Origin: Fidelibacterota bacterium
GTDB lineage: Bacteria; Fidelibacterota; Marinisomatia; Marinisomatales; TCS55
Assembly (NCBI GenBank): GCA_002724475.1
Contig: PBOO01000008.1
Span: forward strand, 29,197-36,430
Direction: 5' to 3'
DNA length: 7,234 nt
The position numbers and the translations under genes were made by a program. Shown in pieces: positions 1 through 7,234 of this stretch. How positions within the stretch are numbered: position 1 is the stretch's first letter; each line of letters opens with the position of its first letter. The notes under the pieces are model-generated. The model saw nothing but the letters and a program-made list of their open reading frames with translations, was not told the origin of the DNA and did no database searches.

Positions 1-516
1 CAGTGCGATACGGTAGCAGAGGTCGTAGATGTTCTTCAAATTCCAGCTTTTCTGTGTAGACAAACAGATCTGCTGTTAGCAGCTGGAAAAACTGGAAAAG
101 CAATCAACATTAAAAAGGGTCAATTTTTAGCACCAGGAAAAATGAAACACGCAGCTGAAAAAATTTCTTCGACTGGAAATGATAACATTCTACTTACAGA
201 AAGAGGCACTTCTTTTGGGTACAGCTTAGTCTCGGACATGACTTCAATACCTACAATGAAGTCAACGGGGTATCCTGTGGTCTTTGACGCAACACATTCT
301 GCTCAAATTCCAGGCGATCAGCAAGTTACTGGTGGGCAAAGAGATATGATTCCTACGCTAGCTAAATCAGCAGTTGCCGCTGGTTGTGATGGAATCTTTA
401 TGGAGGTACATAATGACCCGCCAAATGCAAAATCAGACGCATCTACTCAATGGCCACTTAAGGACCTAAAAGGAATTTTGCAATTACTTATTAGTATTCA
501 TGAGGCTGTTAATTGA
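1..516 (+). CDS. kdsA: 3-deoxy-D-manno-octulosonate 8-phosphate synthase (KdsA), 5'-truncated by window edge
   Basis: This cytoplasmic enzyme condenses arabinose-5-phosphate with phosphoenolpyruvate to give Kdo-8-phosphate, the committed step of Kdo synthesis for LPS. The open frame runs in from base 1 without a start, leaving 171 C-terminal residues before a TGA. Compared with family members of roughly 265-285 residues, about 85-105 N-terminal residues lie outside the window. Visible family motifs, numbered within the fragment, are [10 protein letters not shown] (15-24), INIKKGQF (35-42), ERGTSFGY (67-74), FDATHS with His99, MEVHNDP with Glu135, and KSDAST with Asp146. His99, Glu135 and Asp146 match the metal-site His/Glu/Asp positions of the family. 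The loop reads KSDAST rather than the E. coli type KCDGPS, which hints at the metal-dependent class, but the deciding N-terminal Cys/Asn is not visible. An internal ATG at 142 lies mid-barrel and is not the start. The stop overlaps the kdsC start by one base. Confidence 0.97.
   Translation, partial: QCDTVAEVVDVLQIPAFLCRQTDLLLAAGKTGKAINIKKGQFLAPGKMKHAAEKISSTGNDNILLTERGTSFGYSLVSDMTSIPTMKSTGYPVVFDATHSAQIPGDQQVTGGQRDMIPTLAKSAVAAGCDGIFMEVHNDPPNAKSDASTQWPLKDLKGILQLLISIHEAVN
502..505 (+). promoter_or_regulatory. Shine-Dalgarno site for kdsC
   Basis: GAGG lies inside the last codons of kdsA, 10 bases before the ATG at 516. It supports the ATG at 516 over the in-frame TTG one codon earlier (513), and fits translational coupling across the TGATG junction. 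Confidence 0.5.
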
Positions 517-1046
517 TGGAATATGATATAAAAAAAATAAAAATGATCATTTCAGATGTTGATGGAGTTTGGACAGATGGCTCAATTTATGTTGGTATTG
601 AAAATTCAGAGCTTAAAAAATTTAATGTTAACGATGGCGCTGGGGTAGCATTGCTGAGACAGTCTGGTATTAAGCTTGCTTTAATATCTGGTAGAAAGTC
701 TAACGCTACAGCTCTTAGGGCGTCTGAGCTTAGAATTGATGATGTGTATAATGGAACTTTAAATAAAATTCCACCCTATGAAGAATTAAAGCTTAAATAT
801 GATTTAACTGATAGCGAAATTGCTTATGTTGGAGATGATCTAATAGACATTCCTGTTATGCAGAAAGTTGGCGTTCCAATCGCAACTCAGAACGCATCAG
901 TTCCTTGCAAAAATGCTGCTGTTCATGTCACAAAAGCCTCAGGAGGGGAAGGTGCATTTCGAGAAGCTGTAGAATGGATACTTGCGAAACAAGGGCGACT
1001 AGAACAAGTCATTGAAGATCTAAGAAATAAAGTTCTGAGTCCTTAG
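516..1046 (+). CDS. kdsC: 3-deoxy-D-manno-octulosonate 8-phosphate phosphatase (KdsC)
   Basis: This is a cytoplasmic HAD-superfamily phosphatase that hydrolyses Kdo-8-phosphate to Kdo, the step after KdsA. It has 176 residues from the ATG, close to the 170-190 usual for this capless C0-type family. HAD motif I is SDVDGVWTDG (13-22), with nucleophile Asp14 and acid/base Asp16. Motif II is ISGR (57-60). A motif III lysine sits in NKIPPYEEL (Lys84), and motif IV is GDDLIDIP (106-113) with the Mg-binding acidic residues. The tail GGEGAFREAVEWILAKQG is typical of KdsC. The ATG at 516 is chosen over TTG 513 because it gives a stop/start overlap with kdsA (TGATG) and has GAGG upstream. Its own TAG stop overlaps the next GTG start (TAGTG). 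Other HAD phosphatases share motif I, but size, tail and the neighbouring kdsA make KdsC nearly certain. Trp19 stands where E. coli-type proteins usually have Leu. Confidence 0.96.
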   Translation: MEYDIKKIKMIISDVDGVWTDGSIYVGIENSELKKFNVNDGAGVALLRQSGIKLALISGRKSNATALRASELRIDDVYNGTLNKIPPYEELKLKYDLTDSEIAYVGDDLIDIPVMQKVGVPIATQNASVPCKNAAVHVTKASGGEGAFREAVEWILAKQGRLEQVIEDLRNKVLSP

Positions 1047-1564
1047 TGTATAGATATATCTTCTTTGCTTTTTTAATTTTAGGATGCAGCAGTACTGAAG
1101 AAAAAAAAATAGGTGAAACTAGAGAAGGTCTTCCTGATGCTGAAAGCTGGAATGCTACAATCACACTTACCAACAAAGGCGCAAAAAGAGCTGTAATTAA
1201 ATCTGGCCATCTTGAAAAGTATCAACAAAGACAGTATATTTTATTGGATCAAAATGTCGATGCAGATTTTTATAATAATCAGGAAATTTATACTAGCAAC
1301 CTTAAATCTGATATTGCTGAAATAGATGAAGCTAAAGATTTTTTGATTGCAATGGGTAATGTGATCGTGGTTTCGGATAGTGGAGTAACTCTTTTTACCG
1401 ATACTTTATCGTGGAATAATGTTGATGAAAAAATCTTTACTGATGATAGCGTCATTTTTATTACTGAACAAAGCGACACATTGTACGGAGTTGGTTTTAA
1501 GTCTGATTTGGAATTAAATAACTGGGAGATTTTAAAACCTACTGGTGTTTTTGGTGAAGAATAA
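1046..1564 (+). CDS. lptC: LptC-like LPS export protein, predicted lipoprotein
   Basis: LptC is the periplasmic part of the Lpt machine that receives LPS from the LptB2FG extractor and passes it to the LptA bridge. This protein has 172 residues. A very short N-terminal signal (MYRYIFFAFLIL) leads to Gly13-Cys14-Ser-Ser, a lipobox-like site, so it is predicted to be a lipoprotein rather than a bitopic protein as in E. coli. The body is beta-rich and fits the LptC/OstA-type jellyroll: GNVIVVS (104-110), LSWNNVDEKIFTDDSVIF (121-138) and GVGFKSDLELNNWEI (148-162), followed by a KPTGVF ending. These repeat the LptC pattern of an element unmasking, a W-x-x-x-x-x-K-I-[YF]-[ST]-[DE] strand and a G-x-G-[FL] turn. 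GTG at 1046 is the only possible start, since an in-frame TAA lies at 1028 and no start codon occurs before the lipobox. It overlaps the kdsC stop by one base and lies one base before lptB. Family assignment rests on motif memory plus context. Confidence 0.87.
   Translation: MYRYIFFAFLILGCSSTEEKKIGETREGLPDAESWNATITLTNKGAKRAVIKSGHLEKYQQRQYILLDQNVDADFYNNQEIYTSNLKSDIAEIDEAKDFLIAMGNVIVVSDSGVTLFTDTLSWNNVDEKIFTDDSVIFITEQSDTLYGVGFKSDLELNNWEILKPTGVFGEE
1101..1109 (+). repeat. Homopolymeric A9 tract inside lptC
   Basis: Nine consecutive A bases span the Glu-Lys-Lys-Ile codons a few residues after the predicted lipidated cysteine. A one-base slip here would break the frame and destroy LptC. The intact frame continues normally to the stop at 1562-1564. 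Confidence 0.6.
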
Positions 1565-1565
1565 T

Positions 1566-2300
1566 ATGAAAAACAATCACAAAAAATTAAGTGCAAAAAA
1601 ATTGTGCAAAAAATACGGTGATTTTTGGGCTGTTAGAGAAGCAGATCTCGAAGTCAATAAGGGTGAAATCGTTGGCCTTTTGGGTCCTAATGGAGCTGGA
1701 AAAACAACAACATTTTATATGATTACTGGAATGATCAAGCCCACTCAAGGAAGTATTTTTTTAGATGAATCAGATATAACTAAAAAGGCCATGTACCAAA
1801 GAAGTAGATACGGCATTGGTTACCTACCCCAGGATGAATCAATTTTTAGAAAACTATCCGTTGAAGATAATTTGAGACTTGTGCTTGAAATGAGTCAATT
1901 ATCAAAAGCTGAGCAACAGCATAAAATAGACGAATTGCTATCTGATCTTTCTATCAATCATATAAGAAGCAGTTTTGGTGGAAACCTTTCCGGAGGAGAA
2001 AGAAGAAGAGTTGAAATTGCTCGAACGCTCGCTCTTGATCCTGATTTTATTTTGCTTGATGAGCCCTTCGCAGGCGTTGACCCAATCGCGGTAGAGGACA
2101 TTCAATCGATAGTAAGTTCATTAAAAGAGAAGAACATCGGAGTTTTAATTACAGATCATAATGTTAGAGAAACTCTCTCAATCACCGATAGGTCTTACCT
2201 TCTCTTTGATGGAAAAATTTTAAAATCTGGAACCTCAGAGTTTCTTGCAAACGATGAAGAGGCTAGAAGGCTTTATCTTGGAGAAAGTTTTTCTTTATAA
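1566..2300 (+). CDS. lptB: LPS export ABC transporter ATP-binding protein LptB
   Basis: LptB is the cytoplasmic ATPase dimer of the LptB2FG transporter, which pulls LPS out of the inner membrane and pushes it along the Lpt bridge. The protein has 244 residues from ATG 1566, against 241 in E. coli. All ABC motifs are present: Walker A GPNGAGKTT (40-48), Q-loop GYLPQDESIFRKLSV (85-99, the extended form typical of LptB), signature LSGGERRRVEIARTLA (141-156), Walker B FILLDEPFAGVDP (161-173, catalytic Glu166), and switch His198 in ITDHNVRETL. FAGVDPIAV and TDHNVRETL are LptB hallmarks that separate it from LivF/LivG-type ATPases. An in-frame GTG at 1545 would add seven residues overlapping lptC, but ATG 1566 lies one base after the lptC stop and gives the usual N-terminus. 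The upstream ribosome site is weak (GGTGAAG around 1553). The membrane partners LptF and LptG are not in the window. The TAA stop directly abuts the rpoN ATG. Confidence 0.97.
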   Translation: MKNNHKKLSAKKLCKKYGDFWAVREADLEVNKGEIVGLLGPNGAGKTTTFYMITGMIKPTQGSIFLDESDITKKAMYQRSRYGIGYLPQDESIFRKLSVEDNLRLVLEMSQLSKAEQQHKIDELLSDLSINHIRSSFGGNLSGGERRRVEIARTLALDPDFILLDEPFAGVDPIAVEDIQSIVSSLKEKNIGVLITDHNVRETLSITDRSYLLFDGKILKSGTSEFLANDEEARRLYLGESFSL

Positions 2301-3644
2301 ATGTCACAGCTCAAACAGAAACAAACTCAAAGCCAATCTCTCTCCCCCCAGCAAATCCTACAAACTTTAGTTCTGCAGCTAAACTCAAATACACTTGAAC
2401 AAAAAGTTTTAGATGAGCTAGAGAGTAATCCACTTCTTGAGTCAGTCGATTCTAATGAAGATGATCAGAATGAAGATTTGATTAGCGAAGTTGACTATGA
2501 AGATGATCCCGATGAATTTGAACCTGCCAATATTTACAGCAATCAAAAAATCAATGAGGATATCCCTATTGAGGAGCAGTTAGATTTTCTTCAAAACCTC
2601 TCTAATCAATTAAGCGAATTTAATCTTAGTGAAAAGGAAAGAGATATCGCTGAGGAAATTGTATGGAATCTTGACGAAAATGGATACTTATCACTCGATA
2701 TCATTCTTATAGCAGATCGTTTTAACGTAACTGAGAATGATGCGGAAAAAGTTTTATTTAAAGTCCAAAAATTAAATCCACCTGGAATTGGTGCACGCAA
2801 TCTGCAAGAATGCCTCTTGCTTCAACTGAACAAAAAAAATCAAGAAAATCATCGTAAGGTCATTGAGCTTCATTTTGATAAATTTGTAAATCACAATTAT
2901 AAGCCAATTGTCAATGCCCTTGGGCTGAAAAATAAAGAATTAGAAAATATAATAGCCGATATTAAAAAATTGAATCCCTACCCTGGGGAAGGAAAGATCA
3001 AGAATAGTAATGACGCAATAATTCCTGATTTGATTATTTCTTTTGAAAAGAATGAATGGAAGATTACTATAAACGATTCATGGATAACAGATTTATCAAT
3101 TAACAGAGACTACTTAGATATGATGGGCAAAAATACCACTTCAAAGGACACTAAATTATTTTTAAATCAAAAATTTGACTCTGCTAATTGGTTAATCAAG
3201 GCTATTGAGCAAAGACATAAGACACTAACTTCAGTAATGAATGAAATAATTAAATATCAGCCTAATTTTTTTAATGGGGATATTTCTTCATTAAAACCGA
3301 TGAAATTAAAAGATATAGCTGATAAATTAAACATGGACATATCAACTATTAGCAGATCAACTAGAAACAAATATGTTGATACGCCATTTGGATTATTTGA
3401 ACTGAAATCCTTTTTTACTAAAAGCTTTGGTTCGGATGGTGGAGAAGATGTTAGCACAAAAGTAATTAAAGATTTATTGAAACAATTGATTAAAACAGAG
3501 GTTAAACAAAAACCCCTAACCGATGCAAATCTTGCAGATGAATTAAAATTAAAAGGCTACCCAATAGCCAGAAGAACTGTGACGAAGTATCGTGAGGAGT
3601 TAAAATTTCCTTCGGCGCGTCAGCGGCGTCAAATAACAAATTAG
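2301..3644 (+). CDS. rpoN: RNA polymerase sigma-54 factor (RpoN)
   Basis: Sigma-54 directs RNA polymerase to -24/-12 promoters that need an AAA+ enhancer-binding activator. The protein has 447 residues, slightly shorter than the 477 of E. coli. Region I (about 1-47) is the Gln/Leu-rich activator-interacting domain, ending in LEQKVLDELESNPLLE (32-47). Region II (about 50-75) is a short, strongly acidic linker. The core-binding domain contains LDENGYL (124-130) and PPGIGARNLQEC (160-171). The DNA-binding part has the helix-turn-helix segment ISTISRSTRNKYVDTPFG (347-364) followed by LFELKSFF, and the RpoN box ARRTVTKYRE (423-432), which reads the -24 element. The start is fixed by the family N-terminus. 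Its ATG touches the lptB stop (TAAATG), and the nearest purine-rich site, GGAG at 2280, is 17 bases away, so translation probably depends on coupling to lptB. The position after lptB matches Proteobacteria. No activator gene or -24/-12 promoter was seen in the window. Confidence 0.98.
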   Translation: MSQLKQKQTQSQSLSPQQILQTLVLQLNSNTLEQKVLDELESNPLLESVDSNEDDQNEDLISEVDYEDDPDEFEPANIYSNQKINEDIPIEEQLDFLQNLSNQLSEFNLSEKERDIAEEIVWNLDENGYLSLDIILIADRFNVTENDAEKVLFKVQKLNPPGIGARNLQECLLLQLNKKNQENHRKVIELHFDKFVNHNYKPIVNALGLKNKELENIIADIKKLNPYPGEGKIKNSNDAIIPDLIISFEKNEWKITINDSWITDLSINRDYLDMMGKNTTSKDTKLFLNQKFDSANWLIKAIEQRHKTLTSVMNEIIKYQPNFFNGDISSLKPMKLKDIADKLNMDISTISRSTRNKYVDTPFGLFELKSFFTKSFGSDGGEDVSTKVIKDLLKQLIKTEVKQKPLTDANLADELKLKGYPIARRTVTKYREELKFPSARQRRQITN

Positions 3645-3649
3645 AAAGG
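3645..3649 (+). promoter_or_regulatory. Shine-Dalgarno site for hflK
   Basis: AAAGG stands 6 bases before ATG 3656, in the 11-base gap after rpoN. It is one of the better ribosome sites in the cluster. It supports 3656 over the out-of-frame ATG at 3651. Confidence 0.55.
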
Positions 3650-3655
3650 TATGTT

Positions 3656-4621
3656 ATGGCATATAAAAGAATAATTATAGGAGACCAGGAAATAAAAATT
3701 CCTAAGTTAAGCCTTGGAGTCTTTCCATTGATTGGAATTTTTCTTGTATTGTGGCTTTTGACAGGAATTTATGTTGTAGGACCTGATGAGGTTGGCGTTG
3801 TGCAAACTTTGGGAAAATATTCCCGCGCCGCTCAATCTGGACTAAATTACCATTTTCCTTACCCGATAGAAAAAGTAAGCACGCCAAAAGTTACAGAAGT
3901 TAAAAGAATTGAGATCGGCTTTAGAACAGTAGGCAAAAATCAGTATCAAACTATTGCTCGAGAAAGCCTTATGCTGACTGGAGATGAAAACATTGTTGAT
4001 GCCGAAATGATCGTTCAATATAGGATTAAGGATCCTGTTGCGTACACATTTAATTTCATTGAGCCAGAGCTAACAGTTCGACAGGCTGGAGAAGCTTCGC
4101 TAAGAACAGTGATTGGTAAAAACAATATTGATGAAGCGCTGACCTCGGGAAAGTTTATGATTCAAGAAGAAGCCAAAGAGCTTATTCAAGCCATTCTTGA
4201 TAAATATAAGACAGGTATTCTTGTGGTTGCGGTTCAGCTTCAAGACGTTAGCCCCCCTGAACAGGTCATTGCTGCATTTAAAGACGTTGCATCAGCAAAA
4301 GAAGATAAGAACAGGATGATAAATCAAGCCGAGGGTTATCGTAATGACGTAATTCCTAAGGCTCGAGGAGAGGCACAAGCTCAAATACGTGAAGCTGAAG
4401 GGTATAAAGAAGCTAGAATTGCTAGGGCAGAAGGAGATGTTTCTAAATTCAACGCTGTCTTGAAAGAATATCGAAAGTCAAAAGAAGTGACTGAAACTCG
4501 AATGTTTTTGGAAACTGCTGAAGAAATTCTTTCAAACCGCGAAAAAATCATTGTGCCTGATGGTAAGGAAGGAAGCAACTTAATTAACCTTCTTAACCTA
4601 AAAGCCAAGGAAGGAAACTAA
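3656..4621 (+). CDS. hflK: SPFH-domain membrane protein HflK
   Basis: HflK pairs with HflC in a large membrane complex that, in E. coli, encloses and modulates the FtsH protease. The protein has 321 residues. A short charged N-terminus is followed by one membrane helix (about 20-41). The SPFH/prohibitin domain starts at VGPDEVGVVQTLGKY and carries HflK-typical stretches: GLNYHFPYPIEKV, LMLTGDENIVDAEMIVQYR and the SPPEQVIAAF turn (199-208). A long charged, Ala/Glu-rich helical segment follows (about 210-275, with repeated AEG/AEGY units), then ETRMFLETAEEIL and a C-terminal strand. ML-TGDEN-V and the PPE-V-AAF motif distinguish HflK from HflC. It lacks most of the long Gly-rich cytoplasmic extension of E. 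coli HflK (419 residues), which is common in other phyla. The gene starts 11 bases after rpoN and ends two bases before hflC. Confidence 0.95.
   Translation: MAYKRIIIGDQEIKIPKLSLGVFPLIGIFLVLWLLTGIYVVGPDEVGVVQTLGKYSRAAQSGLNYHFPYPIEKVSTPKVTEVKRIEIGFRTVGKNQYQTIARESLMLTGDENIVDAEMIVQYRIKDPVAYTFNFIEPELTVRQAGEASLRTVIGKNNIDEALTSGKFMIQEEAKELIQAILDKYKTGILVVAVQLQDVSPPEQVIAAFKDVASAKEDKNRMINQAEGYRNDVIPKARGEAQAQIREAEGYKEARIARAEGDVSKFNAVLKEYRKSKEVTETRMFLETAEEILSNREKIIVPDGKEGSNLINLLNLKAKEGN
4611..4615 (+). promoter_or_regulatory. Shine-Dalgarno site for hflC
   Basis: AAGGA stands 8 bases before ATG 4624, within the last codons of hflK. A second copy begins at 4607. Together they make a strong purine-rich ribosome site, consistent with high, roughly matched synthesis of the two partners. 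Confidence 0.55.
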
Positions 4622-4623
4622 AG

Positions 4624-6403
<1,780 letters not shown>

Positions 6404-6404
<1 letters not shown>

Positions 6405-7234
6405 TGCCAAATAAAAGCTTGGGCAATGTTGCTAAAAATGTTCTTATTGGTGAAGCTGAACAGCTCGCTATCGCTGCAGATAGAATCTCAGAAAAGATGG
6501 AAGCCGTCTGTAAAATCATATCTGACCACCCTGGAAAATTAGTTATAAGTGGGATGGGTAAATCAGGACTCATTGCACAAAAAATTGCCTCAACGCTATG
6601 TAGTATTGGCAATAAAGCTGTCTTTCTTCACCCCGCTGAAGCCGTTCATGGTGATTTAGGAATTTATGCTCCGGGTGACCCCACTATTCTCATATCAAAA
6701 AGTGGAGCAACTGATGAGATCGTTAGACTTATTCCTATTTTGAAAGAATTTAATTCCCCTTTGATTGGAATACTTGGAAATATGAATTCTGTACTTTGCA
6801 ATGAAATGGACATTGTTTTAGATGCCTCAGTATCAAAAGAAGTTGATCCCCTAGGAATTGTTCCTACCGCCTCCACCACATTAACTCTTGCAATTGGTGA
6901 TGCTCTTGCAGCGGTTTTGATGAGCAATAAAGATTTCAAAAGAGAAGATTTTGCAAAACTTCATCCAGCTGGAGATTTAGGAAGACGCCTCAAGCTTAAA
7001 GTGAGTGATATTATGCAGCCCATTGAAAAGGTTGCAGTTGTAAGTATTGATAGTGATCTGAGAAATATTGTTATTAAAATGACTGAATGTCCGCAAGGCG
7101 CAGCCTTAGTTTTAAATGCCAAGAATGAGTTAAGCGGAATTGTTACTGAAGGCGATCTTCGTAGATTACTGGCTCAAAATATTGATATTGATAGTTGCAC
7201 AGCGAAAGATATAATGTCGAAAAATCCTATATCG
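6404..7234 (+). CDS. kdsD: D-arabinose-5-phosphate isomerase (KdsD/KpsF/GutQ family), 3'-truncated by window edge
   Basis: This cytoplasmic isomerase converts ribulose-5-phosphate to arabinose-5-phosphate, the substrate of KdsA. The open frame has 277 codons and runs off the window end. E. coli KdsD has 328 residues, so about 50 are missing. The SIS sugar-isomerase domain (about 35-175) contains GMGKSG (50-55), HPAEAVHGDLG (76-86), SKSGATDEI (98-106) and PTASTTLTLAIGDALA (154-169), ending in HPAGDLGRR (187-195). The residues implicated in catalysis in E. coli-type enzymes (Lys59, Glu111, Glu152, His193) map to Lys53, Glu105, Glu146 and His187 at a constant offset of six. The first CBS domain begins at VSDIMQ (about 203). 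The second begins at AKDIMSKNP just before the edge. The ATG overlaps the argF stop by one base, and the ribosome site is weak. Capsule (KpsF) and sorbitol (GutQ) paralogues share this fold, but co-location with kdsA and kdsC favours KdsD. Confidence 0.95.

Noticed and set aside
142..144. ATG at 142 as a gene start
   Set aside because: The reading frame is open back to base 1 and encodes conserved KdsA motifs such as [10 protein letters not shown], so this is an internal methionine.
1545..1565. GTG at 1545 as the lptB start
   Set aside because: It would add seven residues not expected for LptB and overlap lptC by 20 bases; the ATG at 1566 gives the standard N-terminus.
1288..1596. 102-codon minus-strand open frame opposite lptC
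   Set aside because: It is antisense to a well-supported gene, has no recognisable motif and crosses the lptC/lptB junction. AT-rich coding DNA produces such shadows.
3610..3640. GC-rich patch with a GCGTCA direct repeat near the rpoN end, considered as an operator or terminator
   Set aside because: It encodes the conserved RpoN C-terminal segment PSARQRRQ; the repeat follows from the Arg-Gln codons and no stem plus T-run is formed.

Overview
The window is a gene-dense, visibly AT-rich stretch of a bacterial chromosome. Nine protein-coding genes all lie on the + strand, and the first and last are cut by the window edges. In order they are kdsA (3' part), kdsC, an lptC-like lipoprotein gene, lptB, rpoN, hflK, hflC, argF and kdsD (5' part). 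I see no RNA gene, mobile element, CRISPR array, origin or convincing terminator. No stretch longer than 11 bases lies outside a gene, so there is no intergenic region to describe.

The organism makes Kdo and exports LPS, so it has a Gram-negative (diderm) envelope. Three points argue against a typical gammaproteobacterium: the LptC is a short lipoprotein rather than a bitopic membrane protein, lptA is missing between lptC and lptB, and the KdsA active-site loop reads KSDAST. Together with the AT-rich composition they fit the Fibrobacterota-Chlorobiota-Bacteroidota (FCB) side of the tree. A marine lineage such as Marinimicrobia is plausible, but this is inference and no marker gene here settles it.

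Region 1 (1-2300) is a Kdo/LPS block. KdsA makes Kdo-8-phosphate, KdsC dephosphorylates it, and LptC and LptB belong to the ATP-driven LPS export bridge. KdsD, which supplies the arabinose-5-phosphate used by KdsA, lies at the far end (6404 onward), so the first three Kdo pathway steps flank the locus. Region 2 (2301-3644) is rpoN, sigma-54, directly after lptB as in Proteobacteria. Region 3 (3656-5475) is hflK-hflC, two SPFH membrane proteins that in E. coli form a complex around the FtsH protease. They sit where Proteobacteria usually have hpf and ptsN. Region 4 (5481-6404) is argF, ornithine carbamoyltransferase, an arginine biosynthesis gene with no obvious link to its neighbours.

Every junction is tight: 1-base stop/start overlaps at kdsA/kdsC, kdsC/lptC and argF/kdsD, and gaps of 0 to 11 bases elsewhere. 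This suggests one long transcript with extensive translational coupling. All nine proteins belong to known families and keep the key residues I could check. I found no undescribed system; the interest lies in gene order and a few architectural variants.
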